Assembly (NCBI RefSeq): GCF_900101785.1
Contig: NZ_LT629688.1
Span: 1,674,001 to 1,738,000, forward strand
Length of the DNA: 64,000 nucleotides
Reading direction: 5' to 3'
Source: Auraticoccus monumenti
GTDB taxonomy: Bacteria; Actinomycetota; Actinomycetes; Propionibacteriales; Propionibacteriaceae
Of this stretch, positions 54,029 through 62,147 are shown in pieces. A model generated the notes under the pieces. It ran no database searches. It had not been told where the DNA came from and saw only the letters and a program-made list of their open reading frames with translations. A program made the translations under genes and the position numbers. The first letter of the stretch is position 1; each line of letters opens with the position of its first letter.

Positions 54029-56332
54029 TCAGCGCGCCACCAGCAGGGCGACCGGCAGCCGCCCGAGCAGCTCGTCGAGGGACACCTCGCCCTCCAGCTC
54101 GCGCCCGGTCAGCAGGTCGGTCACCGGACCGGTCCGCAGGGTGGTGCCCCGCCAGCCCCCGGCCTCGGCCAGGGTGAGCGGGAGCCGGGTGACGCAGCTG
54201 GTGACGCCCCCGCGGTCGAAGGCCAGCAGGTGCTGGGCCGCCGGGCCGGAGGCCTGCACCGGGGTGTACCCGGTGAACAGCTCCGGACGGTCCCGCCGCA
54301 GCCGCAGCGTCTCGCGGACCACCCGCAGCTTGGCCGCACCCGAGCCGTCGACCACCGGGTCGGCGTCGGAGGCCAGCATCGCCCGGCGGACCTCGAAGTC
54401 CACCGGACGGCGGTTGTCGGGGTCGACCAGGGAGTCCTCCCACAGCTCGGTGCCCTGGTAGACGTCGGGGACGCCCGGCATCGTCAGCTGCACCAGCTTC
54501 TGCCCCAGCGCGTTGGACCACCCCGGCTGCTCGACCAGGGTCAGCAGGCGGGCCAGGTCGTCGGCCACCGAGGGGTCGTCGTAGGCGGCGTCCACCGCGG
54601 CGTGCACCGCGGACTCGAACCGCTCGTCGGGGGAGTCCCAGCTGGTCGAGGCCGACGCCTCGCGCATGGCCTTCTCGGCGTAGGCGTGCAGCCGCTCCCG
54701 CTCGATCCGCCCGGCACCGACCAGGGTCTGGGCCAGGAAGTAGCCGAACGCCCGGTCCGCGACGCCCTCGCGCGGCAGCCCGGCGTGCTCCAGGAAGTGC
54801 CGGACGAACCGCTCCCAGGCCTGCGGGACCTCGCTCAGCACGGCCAGCCGGGCCCGGACGTCCTCGCCCCGCTTGGTGTCGTGGGTGGAGAGGGCGGTCA
54901 TCGACTCCGGCAGCCGCTCCTGGCGCCGGGCCTGGGCGGCGTGGAACTGCTCCGGCTCGACGCCGAAGGTGTCGGGGTCCCCGCCCACCTCGTTGAGCGC
55001 CACGAACCGCGCCTGGCGGTAGTAGGCGGTGTCCTCGGTGCCCTTGGCCATCACCGCGCCGGACAGCTGCTGCACCCGGCGGGCCAGCTCGTCCTCGGGG
55101 TCGTGCAGCCGGGCCGACAGGGCCTCCAGGGTGCGGGCCACCGCCGGGTCCTGGCTCGCGGCTTCCAGGGCGGCGTCCAGGTCGGCCACCCCGTCGGGGA
55201 GGTAGGAGCGGTAGACCCGGAACCGGCAGGCCAGCTCGCCCAGCGCGGTGCTGACCTCGCCGGCGTCCAGCTCAGGAGCCAGTGCCGCGATCCGACGGAG
55301 CTCGGATCCGAAGAGGGTGGCCACCACGTGGCGCTTCCCGGCCAGCACCGCCTCGTGCATGGTCTGCCGGTCACCGGTCAGCTCGGCGTACAGCTCGGTG
55401 AAGGCGGTCTCGGTGACGGGGGAGACGAAGGCCTGGCCCACCTCGGTCATCGCGTCGTAGCCCGAGGTGCCCTGCACCGGCCAGTCGGGCAGCTCCTCGC
55501 CCGGCTCGAGGATCTTCTCCCCGATCAGCCAGCCCTGCGGGGCCAGCGCCCGCAGCCGCTCGAAGTAGGTGGCCGGGTCGACCAGGCCGTCGGGGTGGTC
55601 CACCCGGATCCCGACCAGCTGGTCCTCGGCGACCATCTGCGCCACCCGGGCGTGGGTGGCGTCGAAGACGGCCTCGTCCTCGACCCGCAGCCCGGCCAGG
55701 TCGGCGACGGCGAAGAAGCGGCGGTAGTTGAGCTCGGTGCCGGCCTTGCGCCAGCCCACCAGCCGGTAGTGCTGGCGGTCCAGCACGTCCTGCACCGGGT
55801 CGCCCTCGGTGTAGCTGCCCTCGGCCACCGGGTAGCGGTGCTCGTGGTAGCGGATCTCGTGCCCGCCGTCCACGGCCACCACCTGCAGCTCGTCCTCGCC
55901 CACCTCGTCACCCAGCACGGGGATGCGCAGCGGGGCGGTGGACCAGTCGATGTCGAACCAGCGGGCGTACGGGGAGTCCTGGCCCTCGGCCAGCACGCCC
56001 CACCAGGCCGGGTTCTCGTGCGCGGCGGCCACCCCGAGGTGGTTGGGGACGATGTCCAGCACCAGCCCCAGCCCGGCGGCGCGGGCGGCCTCGACCAGGT
56101 GCGCCCAGCCCTCCTCGCCGCCTCGGGCGGCGTCCAGGGTGGTCGGGTCGGTGACGTCGTAGCCGTGGTCGCTGCCCTGGGTGGAGGTCAGCAGCGGGGA
56201 CAGGTACACCGCCCCCACGCCCAGGTCGGACAGGTAGTCGACCAGCGCGGCGGCGTCGTCGAGGGTGAAGCCGGCGCGCACCTGCAGCCGGTAGGTCGAG
56301 GACGGCGGGGCGGGCACGGCGGGAGTCGTCAC
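54029..56332 (-). CDS. treY: Malto-oligosyltrehalose synthase
   Basis: A 767-residue GH13 enzyme that turns the reducing-end bond of a maltodextrin into an alpha,alpha-1,1 bond, the step before TreZ. Motifs: VYLSPLLTSTQGSDHGYDV, LVLDIVPNHLG, GIRVDHPDGLVDP (nucleophile Asp), LIGEKILEPGEELP (acid/base Glu), ALSTHDTKRGEDVRAR and PDVYQGTEL. Full family length. GTG 56332 is the start; no Shine-Dalgarno is visible and CGCTAACGCTAACG lies just upstream, so it may be leaderless. Partner treZ is 33 kb away. Confidence 0.94.
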   Translation of the reverse strand: MTTPAVPAPPSSTYRLQVRAGFTLDDAAALVDYLSDLGVGAVYLSPLLTSTQGSDHGYDVTDPTTLDAARGGEEGWAHLVEAARAAGLGLVLDIVPNHLGVAAAHENPAWWGVLAEGQDSPYARWFDIDWSTAPLRIPVLGDEVGEDELQVVAVDGGHEIRYHEHRYPVAEGSYTEGDPVQDVLDRQHYRLVGWRKAGTELNYRRFFAVADLAGLRVEDEAVFDATHARVAQMVAEDQLVGIRVDHPDGLVDPATYFERLRALAPQGWLIGEKILEPGEELPDWPVQGTSGYDAMTEVGQAFVSPVTETAFTELYAELTGDRQTMHEAVLAGKRHVVATLFGSELRRIAALAPELDAGEVSTALGELACRFRVYRSYLPDGVADLDAALEAASQDPAVARTLEALSARLHDPEDELARRVQQLSGAVMAKGTEDTAYYRQARFVALNEVGGDPDTFGVEPEQFHAAQARRQERLPESMTALSTHDTKRGEDVRARLAVLSEVPQAWERFVRHFLEHAGLPREGVADRAFGYFLAQTLVGAGRIERERLHAYAEKAMREASASTSWDSPDERFESAVHAAVDAAYDDPSVADDLARLLTLVEQPGWSNALGQKLVQLTMPGVPDVYQGTELWEDSLVDPDNRRPVDFEVRRAMLASDADPVVDGSGAAKLRVVRETLRLRRDRPELFTGYTPVQASGPAAQHLLAFDRGGVTSCVTRLPLTLAEAGGWRGTTLRTGPVTDLLTGRELEGEVSLDELLGRLPVALLVAR

Positions 56333-56717
56333 GCGCTAACGCTAACGGGCCCGTCCGGGCGTCGTGACCAGGGCCAGAGAGACAGCCAGGTGGCGCGACG
56401 GACCCGGGGAGGCCGTCGTCGCCGGCCCGGTCAGATGTTTTCCTCGTGGGCCGGAGTCCCGCACGGCCCCGTCGCTACGTCGTGCACCTCCACGGGTCCG
56501 GAGGGCGTCGGGCCCACCTGCCCCGGCCGTACGGTCGGACCAGCGGCCCCACCCGACCACCTCCGAGCTGAGCAGTCGACGGCCGGCGACCGTCCGTCTG
56601 CCAGAGTTGCACCAGCCGACTCACCGGTGGCGTGCTCGTCCCGGTGTACCCCGTCGGCCGTCGCCCGACCGTGCTGCAGCGCCACCGGCGCGGCGGCCCC
56701 ACCGAAGGAGCTGTCCC
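56333..56717. other. Divergent upstream region of treY and the beta-galactosidase gene
   Basis: 385 bp. The direct repeat GCTAAC/GCTAAC lies at 56335-56346 next to the treY start, and the palindrome CCGTACGG lies about 170 bp further on. I see no clear -10/-35 pair for either gene. The frame of the beta-galactosidase stays open here but has no start with a ribosome site until 56718. Confidence 0.4.
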
Positions 56718-59700
56718 GTGAGCGAAGCCGTGGAGCCCACCCCTGCACCTGGCGAGGGCGGGACGGGCGAGGCCCCCGCACCCTCCACCGACGACCTCTC
56801 CACCGGCGCAGCACCCACTGCCGCCTCGGCTGACGCGCCCAGCGCCGACGTGCTCGCTGCCGACTCGTCCGAGGCCGACGTGCCGGCTGCCGACTCGTCC
56901 GCGGCCGACGTGTCCGCCGCCGACGTGCCCCCGGCCGACGCGCCTGCCACCGACGGGCCTGCCGTCGACTCACCCCCCGCCGACCCCGGAGCCGGGACGA
57001 CCGACGCGCCGTCCGCCCAGGCCGAGGCCACCGGCCCATCCGGCACCGACGTGGCGGACGTCTCCTACCTCACCTCCACCTCACCGGGTCGCGGTGCCCG
57101 CACCGCGCCCCGCTCCTGGCTGCACGGCGACGCCCCCACGCTCTCCCTGGACGGGGAGTGGCGCTTCCGGCTGCTCCCGGCCGTCCCCGGGACCGCCGGC
57201 GCGGGCGGCGTGCTGCCCGCCGGCGAGGGCCCGACCGACTTCGCCGACCCCGGCTACGACGACAGCGGCTGGGAGTCGATCACGCTGCCCACCCACTGGG
57301 TGCTGCGCCCCGACGGCGCCTGGGGACGTCCGATCTACACCAACGTCCAGCTGCCGATCCCGCTGGACCCGCCGAACGTCCCCGACGAGAACCCGACCGG
57401 GGACCACCGGCTCGCCCTGGACGTCCCGGCCGGCTGGACCGACGGCAGCGAGCGCGTGCTGCTGCGCTTCGACGGCGTGGAGTCCACCTACCGGGTCTGG
57501 GTCAACGGGGCCGAGGTGGGGGTCAGCACCGGCAGCCGGCTGGCCACCGAGTTCGACGTCACCGCCCACGTCCGGGCCGGGGAGACCAACACGGTCGCGG
57601 TCCGGGTTCACCAGTGGTCGGCGGCCACCTACCTGGAGGACCAGGACCAGTGGTGGCTGCCCGGCATCTTCCGCGACGTCACCCTGGTGGCCCGCCCGGC
57701 GGCCGGGATCACCGACCTCTGGCTGCGCGCCGGCTACTCCGGCCCCGTCGCCGGCAGCGGTGCCGGCACCCTCGAGGTGGAGCTGGACGCCCGCCCCGAG
57801 GCCTTCCCGGTGACCCTCAGCATCGCCGAGCTCGACGTCCACCGGACGTGGGAGAGCCCCGAGGACGTCGCCCCGGTGGAGCTGGCCGAGGTCGAGCCCT
57901 GGTCCGCCGAGCGTCCCCGGCTCTACGAGGCCGTGGTCAGCAACGCCGCGGAGACCATCACCCAGCGGGTCGGGTTCCGCACCGTCTCCATCGAGGACGG
58001 CGTGCTGCTGGTCAACGGCACCCGGGTGCTGTTCCACGGCGTCAACCGGCACGAGACCCACCCCGAGCAGGGGCGCGTCTTCGACGAGGCCCACGCCCGC
58101 GCGGACATGGCGCTGATGAAGCGGTTCAACGTCAACGCCATCCGCACCAGCCACTACCCACCGCACCCGCGCGTGCTCGACCTGGCCGACGAGCTCGGCT
58201 TCTGGGTGGTCGACGAGTGCGACCTGGAGACCCACGCCTTCGGCAGCCAGGACTGGGCGCAGAACCCCAGCGACGACCCCGCCTGGCGCGAGGCCTACCT
58301 GGAGCGCATCACCAAGACCGTGGAGCGGGACAAGAACCACGCCTGCGTGGTGATGTGGTCGCTGGGCAACGAGGCCGGCACGGGGGAGAACCTGGCCGCC
58401 ATGGCCGGCTGGGTGCACCACCGCGATCCCTCCCGACCGGTCCACTACGAGGGTGACTACACCGGGCAGTACACCGACGTGTACTCCCGGATGTACTCCT
58501 CCATCCCCGAGACCACCGCGATCGGCACCGACGGGGACCTGTCCCCGCTGCTGGGCTGCACCAGCACCGAGGGCGCCCGGCAGCGGACCAAGCCCTTCAT
58601 CCTCTGCGAGTACGTGCACGCGATGGGCAACGGTCCCGGTGCGATCGACCAGTACGAGGAGCTCTTCCAGAACCACCCGCGGCTGCAGGGCGGGTTCGTC
58701 TGGGAGTGGCGCGACCACGGCCTGTGGCACACCACCCCCGTGGCACCGGACGGGTCGGGCGGCACCCGGTTCCTGGCCTACGGCGGGGACTTCGGGGAGG
58801 TCGTGCACGACGGCAACTTCGTGATGGACGGGCTGGTCCTCAGCGACGACACCCCCTCCCCGGGGCTGCACGAGTACGCCGCGGTGGTGCAGCCGCTGCG
58901 GCTGGCCTGGTCGGCCAACCGGCTCACGGTGGACAACCTGCGCCACAGCACCGACACCTCCGACCTCCGGCTGCGCTGGCGGGTGGAGGTCGAGGGCGAC
59001 GTGGTGACCCGGGGCACGGTCAAGGTGCCGACGGTGCAGCCGGGCAAGAGCAGCCGGATCACCCTGGACCCCGGCACCCCGGCGCTGGACGGCGAGGCCT
59101 GGCTGACCGTCGAGGCCGAGCTGCTGGAGGCCACCGCCTGGGCGCCCTCGGGTCACGTGGTGGCCCGCGGCCAGTTCCCGCTGGCCCCGGCCAGCCAGCG
59201 CCCGATCGCCCTCTTCGACCCGGGGCCGGCGGTGCTCCCCGCGCGCTCGACGGTGCCCGCCCGGCTCGAGCTCGGCCCGGCCGTGCTCGAGCACGGGGTG
59301 CTGACCTCGCTGGCCGGGTTGCCGGTGTCCGGGCCCCGCCCCGAGCTGTGGCGCGCGCCCACCGACAACGACCGGGGCAAGAGCTTCGGCAGCTACGCCG
59401 ACGTCGACCCGTGGGCCGAGCCCAAGGGCCGCCAGGCGCCGTCGGCGGAGCAGACCTGGCGCAGCCAGGGCCTGCACCGGCTGGTGCACCGGGTGGTCGC
59501 GGTGGAGGCCGGTGAGGACCGGCTGGTCACCCGCGGCGTCAGCATGGCCGCCAACGGGCGAGCACGGCTAACCTGCACCACCAGCTACCGGCTGGTGCGC
59601 ACCGAGCAGGGGGAGCGGCTGGCGGTCTCGGTCCAGCTGGTGCCCTCACGCGGCTGGCCCTCGACCTGGCCGCGGCTCGGGGTCCGGCTGGACCTGCCGG

Positions 59701-60128
59701 CCGAGGTCGACGGGGCCGAGTGGTTCGGGCTGGGGCCGAACGAGTCCTACCCCGACAGCCGTCGCGCCGCGCTGGTCGGCACCTGGGCCCTGGGCGTCGA
59801 CGAGCTCGCCACGCCGTACTCCCGCCCGCAGGAGACCGGGCACCGCTCGGGCCTGCGGCGGCTCTCGCTGACCCGCGCCGGGCGTCCGGTGCTGGAGCTG
59901 GAGGCGGTGGCCGACGAGCAGGGGAGGCGTCCGGGGTTCACGCTCAGCCGGTTCACCGCCCAGCAGCTCAGCGAGGCCGCCCACCCGCACGAGCTGGCGC
60001 AGGGGGAGCACACCCACCTCTACCTCGACGCCGCCCAGCACGGCCTCGGGTCGCGGGCCTGCGGTCCGGACGTCTGGCCGACGCACGCGCTGCGGCCCGA
60101 GGCGCGCACGCTGCGGTTCCTGGTCTGA
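56718..60128 (+). CDS. Beta-galactosidase, GH2 (LacZ type), with repetitive N-terminal extension
   Basis: A 1136-residue GH2 enzyme with the LacZ domain order: jelly-roll (SLDGEWRFRLLP), Ig-like, TIM barrel, second Ig-like and the C-terminal Bgal_small_N domain. The acid/base is Glu552 in WSLGNEAG and the nucleophile Glu631 in ILCEYVHAMGNG. It hydrolyses beta-galactosides such as lactose in the cytoplasm; no signal peptide. The first ~115 residues are Ala/Asp/Ser/Pro-rich with a ten-residue repeat and are absent from ordinary LacZ. GTG 56718 follows GAAGGAG. Confidence 0.93.
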   Translation: MSEAVEPTPAPGEGGTGEAPAPSTDDLSTGAAPTAASADAPSADVLAADSSEADVPAADSSAADVSAADVPPADAPATDGPAVDSPPADPGAGTTDAPSAQAEATGPSGTDVADVSYLTSTSPGRGARTAPRSWLHGDAPTLSLDGEWRFRLLPAVPGTAGAGGVLPAGEGPTDFADPGYDDSGWESITLPTHWVLRPDGAWGRPIYTNVQLPIPLDPPNVPDENPTGDHRLALDVPAGWTDGSERVLLRFDGVESTYRVWVNGAEVGVSTGSRLATEFDVTAHVRAGETNTVAVRVHQWSAATYLEDQDQWWLPGIFRDVTLVARPAAGITDLWLRAGYSGPVAGSGAGTLEVELDARPEAFPVTLSIAELDVHRTWESPEDVAPVELAEVEPWSAERPRLYEAVVSNAAETITQRVGFRTVSIEDGVLLVNGTRVLFHGVNRHETHPEQGRVFDEAHARADMALMKRFNVNAIRTSHYPPHPRVLDLADELGFWVVDECDLETHAFGSQDWAQNPSDDPAWREAYLERITKTVERDKNHACVVMWSLGNEAGTGENLAAMAGWVHHRDPSRPVHYEGDYTGQYTDVYSRMYSSIPETTAIGTDGDLSPLLGCTSTEGARQRTKPFILCEYVHAMGNGPGAIDQYEELFQNHPRLQGGFVWEWRDHGLWHTTPVAPDGSGGTRFLAYGGDFGEVVHDGNFVMDGLVLSDDTPSPGLHEYAAVVQPLRLAWSANRLTVDNLRHSTDTSDLRLRWRVEVEGDVVTRGTVKVPTVQPGKSSRITLDPGTPALDGEAWLTVEAELLEATAWAPSGHVVARGQFPLAPASQRPIALFDPGPAVLPARSTVPARLELGPAVLEHGVLTSLAGLPVSGPRPELWRAPTDNDRGKSFGSYADVDPWAEPKGRQAPSAEQTWRSQGLHRLVHRVVAVEAGEDRLVTRGVSMAANGRARLTCTTSYRLVRTEQGERLAVSVQLVPSRGWPSTWPRLGVRLDLPAEVDGAEWFGLGPNESYPDSRRAALVGTWALGVDELATPYSRPQETGHRSGLRRLSLTRAGRPVLELEAVADEQGRRPGFTLSRFTAQQLSEAAHPHELAQGEHTHLYLDAAQHGLGSRACGPDVWPTHALRPEARTLRFLV
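56844..56993 (+). repeat. 30-bp tandem repeat in the beta-galactosidase gene
   Basis: Five 30-bp units encode ADVLAADSSE, ADVPAADSSA, ADVSAADVPP, ADAPATDGPA and VDSPPADPGA. The first two are nearly identical in DNA; later copies are degenerate. The period keeps the frame. Confidence 0.85.
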
Positions 60129-60130
60129 GA

Positions 60131-60169
60131 CCCGTCCCGGCCGCCCCTGCACCGGGGCGGCCGGACGGG
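60131..60169. terminator. Bidirectional terminator between the beta-galactosidase and map genes
   Basis: An 11-bp perfect inner stem CCGGCCGCCCC with its complement, extended by five further pairs after a one-base bulge, around a 6-base loop. It lies 2 bp after one stop and 5 bp before the other. Confidence 0.8.
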
Positions 60170-60174
60170 GACGC

Positions 60175-60954
60175 TCAGCCGCGCAGGTGCGGGGGAAGGG
60201 TCAGCACCTCCACCCCGTCCTGGGTGACGGCGACGGTGTGCTCGCTGTGGGCGGTCAGGGAGCCGGTCGCGCTGCGCAGGGTCCAGCCGTCGGCGTCGGT
60301 GACCAGACGGTCGGTGCCGACCATCACCCACGGCTCCAGGGCCAGCAGCAGGCCGGGACGCAGCGCGTACCCGCGTCCGGGCCGGCCGGTGTTGGCGACG
60401 TGCGGGTCCTGGTGCATGGTCGAGCCCACCCCGTGGCCGCCGAACTCGGTGTTGACCGGGTAGCCGTCCCCGGTCAGGACGGTGCCGATGGCGTGCGAGA
60501 CGTCGCCCAGCCGGTTCCCCGGGACGGCGGCGGCGATCCCCGCGGCGAGGGCCCGCTCGGTGGTGTCGATCAGCGCGAGGTCCTCCGGGCGGGGGCTGCC
60601 CACCACGAAGCTGACGGCCGCGTCGGCCACCACCCCGCCCAGGGAGACGGCGAGGTCCAGGGTGACCAGGTCCCCGTCGGCGACGGTGCGGTCGGAGGGG
60701 AGCCCGTGCAGCACGGCGTCGTTGACCGAGGTGCAGATGTGGTGACCGAAGGGGCCGCGACCGAAGGAGGGGGCATAGTCGACGTAGCAGGACGTCGCCC
60801 CCGCGTCCTCGATCATGCTGCGGGCCCAGCCGTCGATCTCCAGCAGGTTGGTGCCCACCGTGCAGCGGGTGCGCGCGGTGTGCAGGATGTCCCCGACCAG
60901 CGCTCCGGCCTCCCGGGCGCGGGGGAGTCGGGAGGGGCTGATGATCTCGATCAT
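60175..60954 (-). CDS. map: Type I methionine aminopeptidase
   Basis: A 259-residue enzyme that removes the first Met from new proteins. All metal ligands are present: Asp100 (VTLDLAVS), Asp111 (VADAAVSF), His174 (FGGHGVGS), Glu207 (LALEPWV) and Glu238 (AHSEHTV); His71/72 of the substrate site is also kept. It has no N-terminal zinc or SH3-binding extension. ATG 60954 follows AGGAAG. It lies outside any ribosomal or secY operon and is divergent from a small HTH gene, so it may be a second, separately controlled copy. Confidence 0.92.
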   Translation of the reverse strand: MIEIISPSRLPRAREAGALVGDILHTARTRCTVGTNLLEIDGWARSMIEDAGATSCYVDYAPSFGRGPFGHHICTSVNDAVLHGLPSDRTVADGDLVTLDLAVSLGGVVADAAVSFVVGSPRPEDLALIDTTERALAAGIAAAVPGNRLGDVSHAIGTVLTGDGYPVNTEFGGHGVGSTMHQDPHVANTGRPGRGYALRPGLLLALEPWVMVGTDRLVTDADGWTLRSATGSLTAHSEHTVAVTQDGVEVLTLPPHLRG

Positions 60955-60972
60955 GGTGCGGTCTTCCTGCTG

Positions 60973-61003
60973 GGGATAACTATCCCGGTCATGCTATCCC
61001 GGT
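60973..61003. promoter_or_regulatory. Repeated operator-like sequence between map and the HTH gene
   Basis: The palindrome GGGATAACTATCCC (60973-60986) overlaps a direct repeat of TATCCCGGT (60981-60989 and 60995-61003), 14 bp apart. Three half-sites in 31 bp, in the gap between divergent genes, suggest that the small HTH protein binds here and controls both genes. Confidence 0.65.
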
Positions 61004-61017
61004 ACTACGATCGGGAC

Positions 61018-61308
61018 ATGGTCAGGTTGCCGCTCACCCCCGCCGACGTCGAGCGCGGGCAGCGTCTCGGCGCCCTCCTGCGCCGCGCCCGCGGCGAGCG
61101 GTCGATGCTGTCCACCGCACTGGACGCCGGCGTCTCCCCGGAGACCCTGCGCAAGATCGAGTCCGGCCGGGTGGCCACCCCCGCCTTCCCGACGGTCGCG
61201 GCGATCGCCGACGTCCTCGGCGTCTCGCTGGACGTGGTGTGGGCCGAGATGAACCAGCCCGCGACCGGCGGGACCACGGTCGACACCCGGGAGCGGCTGG
61301 CGTCCTAG
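61018..61308 (+). CDS. Small XRE family regulator
   Basis: A 96-residue protein that is mostly one Cro/C1-type helix-turn-helix (GQRLGALLRRARGERSMLST and SPETLRKIESGRVATPAFPT). It has no ligand domain. ATG 61018 is chosen; an in-frame ATG at 60991 would add nine residues (MLSRYYDRD) but runs through the operator-like repeat. It is divergent from map and probably regulates it and itself. Confidence 0.82.
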   Translation: MVRLPLTPADVERGQRLGALLRRARGERSMLSTALDAGVSPETLRKIESGRVATPAFPTVAAIADVLGVSLDVVWAEMNQPATGGTTVDTRERLAS

Positions 61309-61491
61309 CAGGCTCCTGGTCAGGGCGTCGCCGGCCTCGACGCCTGGCCCCGCGGACCGGCCACCTCCCTCCCGGCCGGGGCCGGCGGTTTCTTCGCGAA
61401 CTCACAGTCGAACGGCTCACCCGCGAGCACCGGCTGGTGCGTACTGGTCGTGACGGCCCGACCCGCGGGTCGCACGCTCAAGGGAGAGATC

Positions 61492-62055
61492 ATGCACGAC
61501 GTCGTCCGGGTCCTCGGGATCACCGCGGCAGCAGCCGCCCTCACCGTGGCGGGGGTGTCCCTGCCGGCCTCCGCCGCCTCCTCCGACGGCAGGGTCATCG
61601 CCTCCGGTGGCCTCACCGTGCGCTCCGCGCCGTCCACCCGCTCCGCCGCCGAGGGCGTGGTCGCCAGGGGCAAGGTGATCCCGATCGAGTGCAAGGTCCG
61701 GGGGACCGTGGTCGACGGCAACGACATCTGGTACGCGCTGCCGCCGACCACCGGGGAGTGGGTCTCGGCCCGGTACGTGGCCAACGTCGGTGCGGCACCC
61801 GGCTGGTGCGCGGCCGGCCGGACGCCCGCCACCGGACGGACCACCACCGCCCTGGTCGCCCGCAAGGGCCCCACCACGGCCGACGCCAGGACCGGGGCGA
61901 CGCTCGCCCAGGGCGCCACCGTGCGGCTCGTGTGCAAGGTCGACAGCCAGTCCGTCGGCGGCAACACCCGCTGGTACTGGACCACCGACGGCCGCTGGGT
62001 CTCGGCGCGCTACGTCACCAACGTCGGCGCGGCGCCCGGCTGGTGCACCGCCTGA
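61492..62055 (+). CDS. Secreted protein with two SH3-like domains
   Basis: A 187-residue exported protein. The signal peptide (hydrophobic residues about 7-24, cut after ASA near residue 28) is followed by two bacterial SH3 domains, about 33-106 and 115-185. Each ends WVSARYV(A/T)NVGAAPGWC and has an inner Cys, so each can form a disulfide. SH3 domains of this type bind cell-wall peptides. There is no catalytic domain. ATG 61492 follows GGGAGA. Role unknown; wall attachment or modulation of a hydrolase is plausible. Confidence 0.85.
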   Translation: MHDVVRVLGITAAAAALTVAGVSLPASAASSDGRVIASGGLTVRSAPSTRSAAEGVVARGKVIPIECKVRGTVVDGNDIWYALPPTTGEWVSARYVANVGAAPGWCAAGRTPATGRTTTALVARKGPTTADARTGATLAQGATVRLVCKVDSQSVGGNTRWYWTTDGRWVSARYVTNVGAAPGWCTA

Positions 62056-62109
62056 CCGACGCCCTCCGACCGCGTCGGGGCCTCGACGCCGTGATGAGTA
62101 CGGGTGCCG

Positions 62110-62142
62110 GACGGGCTCCCCGGCCCGGGCGGGGAGCCCGTC
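62110..62142. terminator. Bidirectional terminator between the SH3 and gamma-glutamyltransferase genes
   Basis: A perfect 12-bp stem (GACGGGCTCCCC with its complement), enclosing a small GC-rich centre. It lies 55 bp after one stop and 6 bp before the other. Confidence 0.8.
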
Positions 62143-62147
62143 GCGGC

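Noticed and set aside
56364-56717. Longer N-terminus for the beta-galactosidase
   Set aside because: The frame is open, but no ribosome site supports an earlier start, while GAAGGAG precedes GTG 56718.
54230-56833. Long plus-strand open frame opposite treY
   Set aside because: treY has all GH13 motifs on the minus strand; the opposing frame is a shadow.
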